Shown: positions 16,442-26,004, counted from the stretch's first letter. The stretch is DNA of 64,000 nt from an uncultured Ilyobacter sp. (GCF_963668515.1 NZ_OY764864.1:744001-808000); one strand, 5' to 3'. A program made the numbers and translations. Notes: generated from the letters alone by a model not told the origin.

Positions 16442-17911
16442 ATGAGATACGTTAGTACTAGGGGAAACCTTGAAAAAAGTTATTCGGCAGCAGAAGCCAT
16501 AAGAGAGGGGATGGTTCCAGGGGGAGGACTTTTTGTACCTGAGAATTTTCCTAAATTTACTCTCGACGAGATAAATAGCTTGAAAGAACTTAACTACCAA
16601 GAAGTTTCTATGGAAGTACTGAAAAAATATCTTTCTGACTATACGGAGGAAGAGATAAGAGAGTGTGTAGAGGGTGCTTACAGTGACAGCAATTTTTCAC
16701 ACAAGGAAAGAACTCCTGTGGTAAAAGTAGAGGACGGAGTATATGTAATGGAGCTATGGCACGGTCCAACAGCTGCATTTAAAGATATGGCACTTCAGCT
16801 TATGCCAAGACTCTTTGTGAAGGCAAGAGAGAAAACAAATGCTGTAGACGATACCCTTATACTGGTTGCTACTTCCGGTGATACTGGAAAGGCAGCTCTT
16901 GAAGGCTTTAAAAATCTAAAGGGAATAAAAGTAGTTGTTTTTTATCCAGAAGAGGGTGTAAGTCAGGTTCAAAAACTTCAAATGATAACAACAGAGGGAG
17001 ATAACCTCACTGTTTCTGCATTAAAGGGAAACTTTGATGACTGCCAAACAGGCGTAAAGGACATTTTTGCAGATGAAGAATTTAATAGTTCTCTGAAAGG
17101 TTTAGAGCTGTCTTCGGCAAACTCTATAAACCTAGGTAGACTTCTTCCTCAGATAATATACTATTTTAAGGCCTATGCTCAGATGCTAAGAGACAACGAA
17201 ATTACCCTAGGGGAAAAAGTGGACTTCTGTGTTCCGACAGGAAACTTTGGAAATATATTAGCAGGGTATTATGCAATAGAAATGGGTCTTCCAGTTGGGA
17301 AGCTTATCTGTGCTTCTAATAAAAACAACGTCTTGACGGACTTTCTCCAGAGTGGAACCTATGATAAAAAAAGAGATTTTCATAAGACAATGAGTCCATC
17401 TATGGATATTTTAGTTTCTTCAAATCTCGAGAGATTTCTTTATCATACGTTAGGAGATGCTGACAAAGTTTCAAAAATCTATGAAAAATTTAATAGGGAC
17501 GGGGTTTTCAGTGTAGATAAGCAGGAGTTGGAAAGTATCCAGAATATTATGGAATCTGGATATACTGACGAAGATATGTGTATAGATACAATAAAAAATG
17601 TTTTTGAAAATGATAACTACATAATGGACACTCATACGGCGGTAGCTATGAATGTAGCACTTAGAAAAAAAACTGAAAGAAAAGTAGTAGTATTGTCTAC
17701 GGCTAGTATATATAAATTTCCTTCAAGTGTCCTAAAATCATTCGGGAAAGAGGGAGAAACTGAGTTTCAAGAGATAGAGATGTTAAATGAGATAACAGGT
17801 CTAGAGCTTCACAGTGCGGTTAAGGGGATAGATCAACTTCCTGTGCTCCATAAAAACTGCATAGAAAAAAATGGAATGAGAGAATTTTTAGAAAAACTGA
17901 TAAAAAAATAA
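16442..17911 (+). CDS. thrC: Threonine synthase
   Basis: A 489-aa PLP enzyme that converts O-phosphohomoserine to threonine. The long form with an N-terminal domain is the E. coli/yeast type. The N-terminus is MRYVSTRGNLEKSYS. The PLP lysine lies in HGPTAAFKDMALQ, and phosphate-binding segments are VATSGDTGKAAL and CVPTGNFGNILAGYYA. The ATG has a perfect AAGGAGG site. It is the last operon gene, followed by a terminator. Confidence 0.96.
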   Translation: MRYVSTRGNLEKSYSAAEAIREGMVPGGGLFVPENFPKFTLDEINSLKELNYQEVSMEVLKKYLSDYTEEEIRECVEGAYSDSNFSHKERTPVVKVEDGVYVMELWHGPTAAFKDMALQLMPRLFVKAREKTNAVDDTLILVATSGDTGKAALEGFKNLKGIKVVVFYPEEGVSQVQKLQMITTEGDNLTVSALKGNFDDCQTGVKDIFADEEFNSSLKGLELSSANSINLGRLLPQIIYYFKAYAQMLRDNEITLGEKVDFCVPTGNFGNILAGYYAIEMGLPVGKLICASNKNNVLTDFLQSGTYDKKRDFHKTMSPSMDILVSSNLERFLYHTLGDADKVSKIYEKFNRDGVFSVDKQELESIQNIMESGYTDEDMCIDTIKNVFENDNYIMDTHTAVAMNVALRKKTERKVVVLSTASIYKFPSSVLKSFGKEGETEFQEIEMLNEITGLELHSAVKGIDQLPVLHKNCIEKNGMREFLEKLIKK

Positions 17912-17935
17912 GATTTATTAGGGTTTCAATATTTA

Positions 17936-17975
17936 AAAGAGGTATCTAGATTATTAGATGCCTCTTTATTGTTTT
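17936..17975 (+). terminator. Terminator of the threonine operon
   Basis: The stem AAAGAGGTATCTA pairs with TAGATGCCTCTTT (one G-U) around a 6-nt loop. A weak TATTGTTTT tail follows. Confidence 0.8.
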
Positions 17976-17988
17976 AAAGGAAATAAAT

Positions 17989-18016
17989 TTGACATATTAG
18001 GGAAAACTGATATAAT
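17989..18016 (+). promoter_or_regulatory. Promoter of the TSCPD-domain gene
   Basis: A perfect TTGACA (17989-17994), a 16-bp spacer and a perfect TATAAT (18011-18016). The gene starts 31 nt after the -10, with AGGAGGGG ahead of it. Confidence 0.85.
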
Positions 18017-18047
18017 TTTCATATGAAAATTTTAGGAGGGGAAAATT

Positions 18048-18287
18048 ATGAAGACATTTAAAACTTCAGGGGTCTGTGCAAGAGAGATCTCGTTTAAAGT
18101 AGAGGGAGATGTTATTGAAAGTGTAATTTTTAAAGGGGGATGCAGTGGCAATACTCAGGGTCTCAGTGCTTTACTGGCAGGAATGAAAGTAGATGATGTG
18201 GTGGAAAGACTATCTGGTATGAGCTGCGGATCAAAAGAAACATCGTGTCCTGATCAGTTGGCAAAAGCCTTGAAAGAACTGTTATGA
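18048..18287 (+). CDS. Small TSCPD-domain protein
   Basis: A 79-aa protein matching the stand-alone TSCPD family. That domain is otherwise found at the C-terminus of some vitamin B12-dependent ribonucleotide reductases. Cys-bearing motifs are GVCAREI, GGCSGNTQG and MSCGSKETSCPDQLA, a pattern that could bind metal. It has its own strong promoter and Shine-Dalgarno site and stands alone between two terminators. The function of stand-alone copies is not established. Confidence 0.85.
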   Translation: MKTFKTSGVCAREISFKVEGDVIESVIFKGGCSGNTQGLSALLAGMKVDDVVERLSGMSCGSKETSCPDQLAKALKELL

Positions 18288-18376
18288 TAAAATATTGACA
18301 GGAAAGTGATTATTTTTTTATCTTTTCAAACAAAAAAAACATTTTCTTGATAAGAAAATAATGTTATAATACATAT

Positions 18377-18478
18377 GTAATAGAATATTTTAAAGAAATG
18401 ATAAGATGAAACAGTTTTGATGATAATTTTATAATATACCATCGTAGAAAAACATCTTGGTAACAAGATGTTTTTTTT
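18377..18478 (+). ncRNA. Candidate small RNA or leader RNA
   Basis: An extended -10 (TGTTATAAT) and a strong terminator 78 nt further on define a transcript of about 100 nt with no convincing reading frame. It matches no RNA family that I recognise. The terminator may instead simply serve the TSCPD gene or act as an attenuator for the penicillin-binding protein gene downstream. Confidence 0.35.
18448..18478 (+). terminator. Strong rho-independent terminator
   Basis: AAAAACATCTTG (18448-18459) pairs with CAAGATGTTTTT (18464-18475) over the tetraloop GTAA, within a T8 run. Confidence 0.9.
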
Positions 18479-18587
18479 GCAGATAGCTTGTGAAGTTCGT
18501 GAAATAAGTTGTAATATTATTTAATATCAATTATAATTAATTGATATTAAAAACTAAAAGTTATTTTTGTCTGGGAGGCAACTTTTC

Positions 18588-20699
18588 ATGTTATCAAAAA
18601 AAGTTAGAATAAATGTAGTGACAGGTATTTTTTTGTCTCTGATTTTACTTTTTATTTATAAAGAAATGTACACTTTACTATTTGGAACTTCACTTTTTTA
18701 TTTCTTTATACTTTATATAATAAGTAGAGATAGTGAAAAATGCAAGTATTCTAATTTCACAAACAGAAGTAAAAACCTTTCTAGGACTTGTCTTTTTTTT
18801 ATGCTGATTTTGATAATACGTCTGTTTCAAGTACAGGTAATAGATCATAAAGAGTATAAAAAGATGCTCGACAGTCAAGTCGAGGCAACTTATTCAATTG
18901 TGGGAAATAGGGGTAAAATTTTGGATTTTAGAGGCAAACCTCTAGCTTACAATTCTAACTTATATACTATAGCTATAGATCCCACAAGAGTTTATAATTT
19001 TGAGACTGCAATGAACGCCCTAGAGGATATAGATAAAAATCATATTAAAATAGGGTATAGAGAGCTAAAAAAAACTTTACCTTCCCTATCTGAATCTAAA
19101 TATAAAATAATAGCTAAAAATGTAGAAGAGGATAAAAAAGAAGAGGTAGAGGAATTAATAAAGGAAAAATATAAACTCAAACATAATGAAATATTTTTTC
19201 AGAAGAAAAGTAACAGAGAGTACTACAGAAAAGAAATATTTTCATACCTGGTGGGACTTACGGGTTTTACTAAAAAATCAGAAGACTCTAAAACAGGAAT
19301 TTTCGGAGTGGAAAGAAAGTATAATGAATATCTCCGAGCCAGAAAGATAACCAAAAAAGATATTTTTACCAGAAGCCGTTTTATGAGGCTGCCAACAGCT
19401 TCGGATGAGTTAGAAATATCGGCAAATGGTAAAAATATCTATTTGACTATAGATTATTTTTTGCAATATATACTGAATGAAGAAGTGAAAAAACAGTTTG
19501 ATAACACTAGAGCGGAAATGGGCCTCGGATTGGTAATGGATCCGAATACAGGCAGAATATTAGCTACATCAATATATAACAAAAGACCTCAGAAAAACCT
19601 GAAAAATCAGATAATACAGAGCCAGTATGAACCGGGGTCTACATTCAAACCCCTGATTGTAGCAGCAGGGATGGAAGAAGGTTTAATTTCTCTAAAAGAT
19701 ACCTTTGATGTGGGAGAGGGTAAAATAATAAGACACAGGCATACCATAAGGGAGAGCAGCAGACATACAAAGGGAGTGCTATCTACAGAAGAGGTTCTGA
19801 AAAAATCTAGTAATGTCGGAATGGTGCTTATAAGCGACAGATTCAACAATGCAACATTTGAAAAATATCTGGAAGATTTTGGTCTGGGAGATAAGACCAA
19901 AGTAGATCTTCCAGGAGAGCTAAAACCATATATGCAACATTACAGCAAGTGGGATGGCCTGAAAAAAAATACCATGGCTTTTGGACAGGGGATAGCAGTT
20001 ACCCCTATACAACTGGCAACGGCTTTTTCATCTGTAATAAACGGAGGAATACTTTACCAGCCTTATGTGGTGGACAGAATAGCCGGAGAGGACGGAATAG
20101 TAGTAAGGAGAAATACGCCTCAAAAGGTTAGAAACGTTATATCTCCTAAAGTTTCACAAGAGATGAGAACTATGCTCGAACATGTGGTCGCTGATGGAAC
20201 AGGGAAGAATGCAGCCATAGAGGGTTACAGAATTGGAGGAAAGACAGGGACCGCCCAGATAAGTTCTAAAGGGGGTTATCTTAAGGGAGAATACCTGGCA
20301 TCCTTTATAGGTTTTTTTCCGGCAAACAATCCACAGTACCTGATGCTCTTTATGTTTTTGAAGCCTCAGGCTGATATTTACTACAATAAATTTGGTGGGG
20401 CTGTGGCTGCTCCTGTATTTAAAGCGGTTGCTAAGAGGATAATAAAGTACAACAATATTCTCCCGGGAGATGTAGAGTATCTTGGAGATTCTGAAATGAA
20501 GTTTCCTGAACACAGTTCTAATGAACCTCTGGTGGAGATGCCTGATCTTGTGGGGAAAAGTGCCAGAGAGGTACTGAAGATTTTAGGGAAATTGGGTATA
20601 GAGGTGGAAATATCTGGAACTGGGCTGGTGGATTCACAGTGGCCGGCAAAGGATACCGCTCTTGAAAAAATAAATAAGGTGAAAATTCACCTGAAATAG
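18588..20699 (+). CDS. Division-type class B penicillin-binding protein with PASTA domain
   Basis: A 703-aa peptidoglycan transpeptidase of the FtsI/SpoVD type. Catalytic motifs are STFK (in SQYEPGSTFKPL), SSN (KKSSNVGM) and KTG (IGGKTGTAQIS). The N-terminal dimerisation region starts QVQVIDHKEY and has GNRGKILDFRGKPLA. The C-terminus is one PASTA repeat (MPDLVGKSAREVLKILGKLG). Three hydrophobic segments precede the periplasmic part (about residues 7-24, 27-46 and 65-82), where FtsI proteins usually have one. I chose the ATG at 18588, 9 nt after GGGAGG, over a TTG seven codons upstream. It begins a run with priA, def, fmt, rex and folD. Confidence 0.92.
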   Translation: MLSKKVRINVVTGIFLSLILLFIYKEMYTLLFGTSLFYFFILYIISRDSEKCKYSNFTNRSKNLSRTCLFFMLILIIRLFQVQVIDHKEYKKMLDSQVEATYSIVGNRGKILDFRGKPLAYNSNLYTIAIDPTRVYNFETAMNALEDIDKNHIKIGYRELKKTLPSLSESKYKIIAKNVEEDKKEEVEELIKEKYKLKHNEIFFQKKSNREYYRKEIFSYLVGLTGFTKKSEDSKTGIFGVERKYNEYLRARKITKKDIFTRSRFMRLPTASDELEISANGKNIYLTIDYFLQYILNEEVKKQFDNTRAEMGLGLVMDPNTGRILATSIYNKRPQKNLKNQIIQSQYEPGSTFKPLIVAAGMEEGLISLKDTFDVGEGKIIRHRHTIRESSRHTKGVLSTEEVLKKSSNVGMVLISDRFNNATFEKYLEDFGLGDKTKVDLPGELKPYMQHYSKWDGLKKNTMAFGQGIAVTPIQLATAFSSVINGGILYQPYVVDRIAGEDGIVVRRNTPQKVRNVISPKVSQEMRTMLEHVVADGTGKNAAIEGYRIGGKTGTAQISSKGGYLKGEYLASFIGFFPANNPQYLMLFMFLKPQADIYYNKFGGAVAAPVFKAVAKRIIKYNNILPGDVEYLGDSEMKFPEHSSNEPLVEMPDLVGKSAREVLKILGKLGIEVEISGTGLVDSQWPAKDTALEKINKVKIHLK

Positions 20700-20710
20700 G
20701 TGTTTAAAAT

Positions 20711-22996
20711 ATGAGATATTATGGAGTTTATGTAGACGGAACAAACGACTTTTTTACCTATTGTGATATAAAAGATGAATTTAATATAGGAGAGAGAGTT
20801 GCGGTTCCTTTTAGAGGGAGAATAAAAAGTGGTCTGATAGTTTACAGGGAAACCTGTGAGAACTTTGAATTTAAGGTACTTTCTATAAGTAGAAAGCTAG
20901 AGAATCAGATTCACCTTTCTAAAGCTGTGATAAAGCTATTGTTATGGATAAAAAATTATTATCTTTGCTCCTTTGGACAAAGTTTTGGAGCTGCTGTTCC
21001 AGGCAATCTAAAGGTAGAGTATTCTTATAATTACAGATTCATAGAAGAAATCCCTCTAAAAACAGAGGAAGAAAAAAATCTGGGAGATTACTTCAGAGAA
21101 AAGTCAGAAGTTACAAAAACAACTTTATATAAAAATTTTTCCAAAGAGCTTGTCAGAGATGCCTTGGAAAAGGGTGTTCTAAAGGGTAAAAGCAAACTGT
21201 CACTAGAAGATGATTCCAAAGTAGAGTACAGAGAATTATCAGAATACTTTTCTCATAGGATGTGTGTAAGCAAAGCAACCTTAGAAAAGAAATTTTCTAA
21301 AGAGATAATAGATAAAATGGTTAGACGGGGGGCACTTTCCCTAGAAAAGACCCTAAAAGACAACATAAAAACTTATGATATAGATGAGGCTGACGGAGTA
21401 TACTCTAAAGAAAGTACAGTTTTGAATAAAGAACAGGAAACAGCAGTGTCAGAGATAGAAAATTCAGAAAAGAGATATTTCCTTTTAAAGGGAGTTACTG
21501 GTTCTGGAAAAACCGAGGTATATCTGAGACTCATAAGAAGGGCCTTAGAAAATGGTCAGGGATCTATATTTCTCGTTCCTGAGATATCCCTAACCCCGCA
21601 GATGGTAAAGAGATTCAAAGGTGAATTCAGGGAAAATATAGCTATTTTACACAGTAAACTAACTCCTGTCCAGCGGGCAAAGGAGTGGCTCAGTATCTAT
21701 ACCGGAGAAAAGAAAGTGGTCCTTGGAGTCAGGTCTGCTGTCTTTGCTCCCGTGAAAAATCTTAAATATGTTATAATAGATGAAGAACATGAAGCGACCT
21801 ATAAACAGGACAGCAACCCCAGATACAATGCAAAGTATGTTGGGATAAAAAGAGGGGAGCTAGAAGACGCAAAGGTTGTACTAGGATCGGCAACCCCTTC
21901 GATAGAAAGTTACTATTTTGCAAAAGAGGGAGTTTTTAAACTCTTAGAACTGAACGAACGTTACAACGGGGCAAATCTCCCAAAACTAAAGTTAGTGGAT
22001 ATGAAGGATGAGAAAAGCCATTATTTTAGCAGAGACCTTCTGAATGATATGTCTGAAACGCTTAGAAAAGACGAGCAGATAATGTTACTGTTAAACAGGA
22101 AGGGTTATTCGACATATATTCAGTGCCTAGAGTGCGGGCATGTAGAGGAATGCCCTCATTGTTCTATAACCATGAACTATTATATGAGCCAGGGGATCTA
22201 TAAATGCAACTACTGCGGAGAAACCAAAAGATACACAGGGACCTGCAGCAGTTGCAAAAGTAAGAATCTGAGTCATATGGGAAAGGGAACAGAGAGGCTT
22301 GAAGAGGAGATAAGAAAGCACTTTGATGTGGGAATAATAAGGGTGGATTCTGAAAGTAGCAGGGAAAGGGACTTTTATGATAATATGTATAGGGAGTTTC
22401 TGGAGAAAAAATATCATATAATGCTGGGAACTCAGATAATATCTAAGGGTTTTCACTTTCCAAATGTAACTTTGGTAGGAGTTATAAATGCTGATTCCAT
22501 AATGAATTTTCCGGATTTCCGTTCTGGGGAAAAAACTTTCCAGCTGGTGAGTCAGGTAGCTGGAAGAGCCGGGAGGGAAAGTAAAAAAGGAGAAGTCCTG
22601 ATACAGACTTTTCAGCCGGAAAATCATGTGATGAAAAGAATAATGGAAGGTGACTATGAGGGGTTTTACTCTGATGAGATTGAGACAAGAAAAATACTCT
22701 CCTATCCTCCCTTTTCAAGAATTATAAATATAATAATAACCTCTACAATTGAGGAGGGCCTGGAAAACTATGCCAGAAGATTTTATGATATGATAAAAGA
22801 CACGGGTATAGAGGTCTACGGGCCTATGAAGGCGCCCATATATAGGATAAAGGGCAGGTACAGATATCAGATTTTTCTAAAGGGGTCAAGACAGAAGATG
22901 AATGCAGTAAAACCTTTTCTTGAGAGATGCAGCTCAGAGCTGCGAGATGAAAAATACCGAGTGGTCATAGATGTTGACCCGATAAATTTAATGTGA
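20711..22996 (+). CDS. priA: Primosomal protein N' (replication restart helicase PriA)
   Basis: A 761-aa 3'-5' DNA helicase that reloads the replisome at stalled forks. The Walker A is GVTGSGKTEVYL, the Walker B is IIDEEHEATYKQ, and GSATPSIES is helicase motif III. The zinc-binding domain has four Cys pairs (CLECGHVEECPHC ... CNYC ... CSSC). The N-terminal 3'-end-binding domain starts MRYYGVYVDG. It starts 11 nt after the penicillin-binding protein and is 14 nt from def. Confidence 0.97.
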   Translation: MRYYGVYVDGTNDFFTYCDIKDEFNIGERVAVPFRGRIKSGLIVYRETCENFEFKVLSISRKLENQIHLSKAVIKLLLWIKNYYLCSFGQSFGAAVPGNLKVEYSYNYRFIEEIPLKTEEEKNLGDYFREKSEVTKTTLYKNFSKELVRDALEKGVLKGKSKLSLEDDSKVEYRELSEYFSHRMCVSKATLEKKFSKEIIDKMVRRGALSLEKTLKDNIKTYDIDEADGVYSKESTVLNKEQETAVSEIENSEKRYFLLKGVTGSGKTEVYLRLIRRALENGQGSIFLVPEISLTPQMVKRFKGEFRENIAILHSKLTPVQRAKEWLSIYTGEKKVVLGVRSAVFAPVKNLKYVIIDEEHEATYKQDSNPRYNAKYVGIKRGELEDAKVVLGSATPSIESYYFAKEGVFKLLELNERYNGANLPKLKLVDMKDEKSHYFSRDLLNDMSETLRKDEQIMLLLNRKGYSTYIQCLECGHVEECPHCSITMNYYMSQGIYKCNYCGETKRYTGTCSSCKSKNLSHMGKGTERLEEEIRKHFDVGIIRVDSESSRERDFYDNMYREFLEKKYHIMLGTQIISKGFHFPNVTLVGVINADSIMNFPDFRSGEKTFQLVSQVAGRAGRESKKGEVLIQTFQPENHVMKRIMEGDYEGFYSDEIETRKILSYPPFSRIINIIITSTIEEGLENYARRFYDMIKDTGIEVYGPMKAPIYRIKGRYRYQIFLKGSRQKMNAVKPFLERCSSELRDEKYRVVIDVDPINLM

Positions 22997-23010
22997 TGAG
23001 GTGATAAAAG

Positions 23011-23520
23011 ATGGTTTATGATATAAGAACTTACGGTGACCCTGTTCTGAGGAAAGAGGCGTTGCCAGTGGAAGATATAAATGATGAGATAAGAGAGATA
23101 ATAGACAGCATGGTAGAAAGCATGCATGAAGCCGGGGGTGTAGGCCTAGCGGCACCACAAGTTGGAATAAGTAAGAGGATATTTGTGATTGATGTAGAAG
23201 ACGGGAATATAAGGAAAGTAATAAACCCTGAGTTTCTCGAGTTTTCAAAAGAGATGGTAGAGCATGAAGAGGGGTGCCTGAGTGTACCGGGAATTTATAA
23301 AAAAGTAAAAAGACCGGAAAGGGTCAAAATAAGATATACCAACGAAAATGGAGAAGAGATAATAGAAGAGGCAGAAGGGCTTCTTTCTCGGGCATTTCAA
23401 CATGAAGCAGACCATTTGGACGCCACTCTTTTTGTGGATAAATTGTCCCCTGTGGCAAAAAGAATGGTTTCAAAAAAACTCCAAGCACTGAAAAAAGAGA
23501 CTGAAAAAAAAGGACTTTAA
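23011..23520 (+). CDS. def: Peptide deformylase
   Basis: A 169-aa metalloenzyme that removes the N-formyl group from new proteins. The three signature motifs are GGVGLAAPQVG, EEGCLSVPG and QHEADHLDA, giving the Cys, two His and the catalytic Glu. The usual Gly after HL is Asp here. It precedes fmt, which makes the formyl-Met-tRNA whose formyl group Def later removes; priA-def-fmt is a common bacterial order. Confidence 0.97.
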   Translation: MVYDIRTYGDPVLRKEALPVEDINDEIREIIDSMVESMHEAGGVGLAAPQVGISKRIFVIDVEDGNIRKVINPEFLEFSKEMVEHEEGCLSVPGIYKKVKRPERVKIRYTNENGEEIIEEAEGLLSRAFQHEADHLDATLFVDKLSPVAKRMVSKKLQALKKETEKKGL

Positions 23521-23538
23521 ATAGAGAGGATGGTTTGA

Positions 23539-24483
23539 TTGAAAATACTTTTTATGGGTACCCCTGATTTTGCGGTACCGTCACTTGATTTACTAAATAA
23601 ACACCATGAGATTGCAGGGGTTTTCACAAAAATAGATAAACCCAATATGAGGGGTAAAAAAATAAAATTTACACCGGTAAAGGAGTATGCATTAGAGCAT
23701 GAAATTCCTGTATACCAGCCAAAATCAGTAAAAACGCAAGAAACATTGGACCTTGTAAGGGAGATAAATCCTGACCTAATAGTGGTGGTAGCATATGGTA
23801 AAATTCTTCCGAAAGAACTGATCGATATTCCGAAACACGGGGTGATAAATGTTCACTCCTCTCTTTTGCCTAAATACAGAGGAGCAGCACCTATCCATGC
23901 AGCAATAATAAACGGGGATACAGAGTCAGGGGTGTCTATAATGTACATTGCCGAAGAGCTAGATGCTGGAGACGTGATACTTCAGGGGAAAACTCCTATA
24001 AATGAGGATGATACCCTAGAAACCCTTCATGATAGGCTGATGAGTATAGGGGCAGAAACCCTTTTAGAGGCTGTAGATCTTATAGGGAAAGAAAAGGCTC
24101 CTAGAATACCTCAGGATCATGAAGAAGCCACCTTTGTAAAACCCTTTAAAAAAGAGGACTGTGAAATAAATTGGAATCAAGAAAATTTTAAAATATATAA
24201 TTTTGTGAGAGGGATGAATCCTTTTCCAAGTGCCCACACCTATAACCAGAGTAAAATATACAAAATCTACAAAGTTGAAAAAATCTCACGTGAATACGAG
24301 GGAGAGCCAGGGGAGATAGTTGAACTGCTGAAGGGAAGGGGCCCTGTTGTAAAAACCGGAAACGGAAGTGTAATAATTACTGAAGCTAAGCCTGAAAACA
24401 AAAAAAAGCTTACGGGTCCAGACCTTGTTAACGGAAACTATTTTAGTATTGGCGAGAAATTTGAAAACAGCAAAATAAAATAG
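23539..24483 (+). CDS. fmt: Methionyl-tRNA formyltransferase
   Basis: A 314-aa enzyme that formylates initiator Met-tRNA using 10-formyl-THF. The N-terminus KILFMGTPDFAVPSL and the catalytic region HSSLLPKYRGAAPIHAAI are canonical. The C-terminal OB-like domain follows from about 205. The start codon is TTG, set by AGAGAGGA upstream and by family N-termini. folD, 4 genes-lengths downstream in the same run, makes the folate precursor of its substrate. Confidence 0.96.
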   Translation: MKILFMGTPDFAVPSLDLLNKHHEIAGVFTKIDKPNMRGKKIKFTPVKEYALEHEIPVYQPKSVKTQETLDLVREINPDLIVVVAYGKILPKELIDIPKHGVINVHSSLLPKYRGAAPIHAAIINGDTESGVSIMYIAEELDAGDVILQGKTPINEDDTLETLHDRLMSIGAETLLEAVDLIGKEKAPRIPQDHEEATFVKPFKKEDCEINWNQENFKIYNFVRGMNPFPSAHTYNQSKIYKIYKVEKISREYEGEPGEIVELLKGRGPVVKTGNGSVIITEAKPENKKKLTGPDLVNGNYFSIGEKFENSKIK

Positions 24484-24499
24484 CTTAGGAGGAGTAATC

Positions 24500-25162
24500 G
24501 TGATTAGTTTGGTGACTGACAAAGAAAAAATATCCCCGAGGGTAATAGAGAGGCTGACTAGATATTTAAGATGTTTGGAAAATCTCTCGCCTGATGATTA
24601 CATATCTTCTGAGGAGATGGCTGAAAGAATGGGGCTTACAGCTGCTCAAATCAGAAAAGATCTGTCGAATTTCATTTCGGATTTTGGGGAAGGTTTTGGA
24701 GTGAGAGGAAAAGGGTACCAAGTAAGGATTTTGTACAGCGGAATAGAGAAAATTTTGGGTGTTCATAAAACAAATAATATCATAATCATAGGTGCCGGAA
24801 GATTAGGAGGGGCTCTTCTTGCAGAACCTGAGTTTACAAAGGAAAGTTTTAATGTAATAGGGGTATTTGATGTAGCAGAGTACAAGGTTGGAAAAGAGGT
24901 AAACGGAATAAAAATAAGGCATACTTCTGAGATAGAGTATTTCTTGAACACAAAAGATAGGGTAGATATAGCAATTCTTACTGTTCCTAAAAGTGTTGCC
25001 CAGGATGTGGCTACAACTTTAATAAAAGCAGGGGTTAAGTCTTTCTTAAACTTTGCACCTTTGAAACTAGAAGTCCCCGAAGATGTAGTGGTATCTAACA
25101 TAGACTTGTATGGGAAGCTTCAAGAACTAAATTACTGGAAGGAGAAAGTAAATCAATGGTAG
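24500..25162 (+). CDS. rex: Redox-sensing transcriptional repressor Rex
   Basis: A 220-aa NADH/NAD+-responsive repressor. The N-terminal winged helix (about 12-80) includes RLTRYLRCLENL, SSEEMAERMGLTAAQIRKDL and the GEGFGVRGKGY wing. The C-terminal Rossmann domain has IIGAGRLGGALL, and the last helix is IDLYGKLQELNYW. It starts with GTG after AGGAGG and overlaps folD by 7 nt. Rex commonly represses hydrogenase and fermentation genes when NADH is low. The hydrogenase operon in this window has TTGTTAA-type half-sites upstream. Confidence 0.96.
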   Translation: MISLVTDKEKISPRVIERLTRYLRCLENLSPDDYISSEEMAERMGLTAAQIRKDLSNFISDFGEGFGVRGKGYQVRILYSGIEKILGVHKTNNIIIIGAGRLGGALLAEPEFTKESFNVIGVFDVAEYKVGKEVNGIKIRHTSEIEYFLNTKDRVDIAILTVPKSVAQDVATTLIKAGVKSFLNFAPLKLEVPEDVVVSNIDLYGKLQELNYWKEKVNQW

Positions 25163-26004
25163 TTATAGATGGTAAAAAAATATCTACAGAGATAAAGGAA
25201 GAGATAAAAAAGGAAGTATCAGAATACAAAGGGAATGTCGGTCAGACTCCTGGTCTGGCAGTAGTTTTGGTAGGAGAGAATCCTGCTTCCAAAGTATACG
25301 TAAATTCTAAGGTTAAAAGCTGTGGAGACTTGGGTTTTTATTCCGAAAAACATGTTTTAGACGAAAATTCAAGTGAAAAGGAAGTGCTAGAATTAATAGA
25401 TAAACTCAATGAAAATGAGAAAATTCACGGAATATTAGTTCAGTTGCCCCTTCCAAAACATATAGACGAAAAAAAAGTTACAAATAGAATAGCTTCAGAA
25501 AAAGATGTAGATGGTTTTAAACCTGAAAATCTTGGAAAAGTCATGATAGGTGAGGATGATGGATTTAAGTCATGTACGCCTTATGGTGTAATAGAAGTGC
25601 TTAAAAGAAGCGGCATAGAGATTGCAGGAAAAGATGCAGTAATAGTAGGAAGAAGCAATATAGTCGGTAAACCTCTAGTAGGGCTTCTGATCAGTGAGAG
25701 TGCCACAGTGACTATATGTCATAGCAGAACTAAAAATTTGGCAGAGAAAACGAAACAGGCTGACATACTAATAGCAGCAGTAGGTAAAGCTGGATTTATT
25801 ACAAAAGATATGGTAAAAGAAGGAGCCGTAGTGATAGACGTAGGCATAAACAGAAATGAAGCCGGAAAGCTCTGTGGAGACGTGGCATTTGATGAAGTGG
25901 CTCCAATGACATCTGCAATAACACCTGTTCCCGGGGGAGTAGGACCAATGACAATAGCCATGTTAATGAAGAATACAATGAAATCTTTTAAGAAGTCACT
26001 ATAA
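25156..26004 (+). CDS. folD: Bifunctional methylene-THF dehydrogenase/cyclohydrolase
   Basis: A 282-aa cytosolic enzyme that interconverts methylene-THF, methenyl-THF and 10-formyl-THF. Visible motifs are the catalytic-site Lys in SKVYVNSKVKSCG, GILVQLPLPKHI, the NADP-binding IVGRSNIVGKPL and the C-terminal PVPGGVGPMTIAML. It overlaps rex by 7 nt, an arrangement implying translational coupling. Confidence 0.97.
   Translation: MVVIDGKKISTEIKEEIKKEVSEYKGNVGQTPGLAVVLVGENPASKVYVNSKVKSCGDLGFYSEKHVLDENSSEKEVLELIDKLNENEKIHGILVQLPLPKHIDEKKVTNRIASEKDVDGFKPENLGKVMIGEDDGFKSCTPYGVIEVLKRSGIEIAGKDAVIVGRSNIVGKPLVGLLISESATVTICHSRTKNLAEKTKQADILIAAVGKAGFITKDMVKEGAVVIDVGINRNEAGKLCGDVAFDEVAPMTSAITPVPGGVGPMTIAMLMKNTMKSFKKSL

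Larger units (their letters stand above)
18288..18587 (+). other. Intergenic region with an inverted repeat, an extended -10 and a terminator
   Basis: Three items stand out. ATTTTCTT-GAT-AAGAAAAT is a perfect inverted repeat at 18341-18359. TGTTATAAT (18362-18370) is an extended -10 element. A strong terminator lies at 18448-18478. After it comes AT-rich sequence up to the next gene's Shine-Dalgarno site (GGGAGG, 18573-18578). Confidence 0.6.

Noticed and set aside
18567-18587. TTG start for the penicillin-binding protein
   Set aside because: The extra seven codons contain the GGGAGG site for the ATG at 18588.
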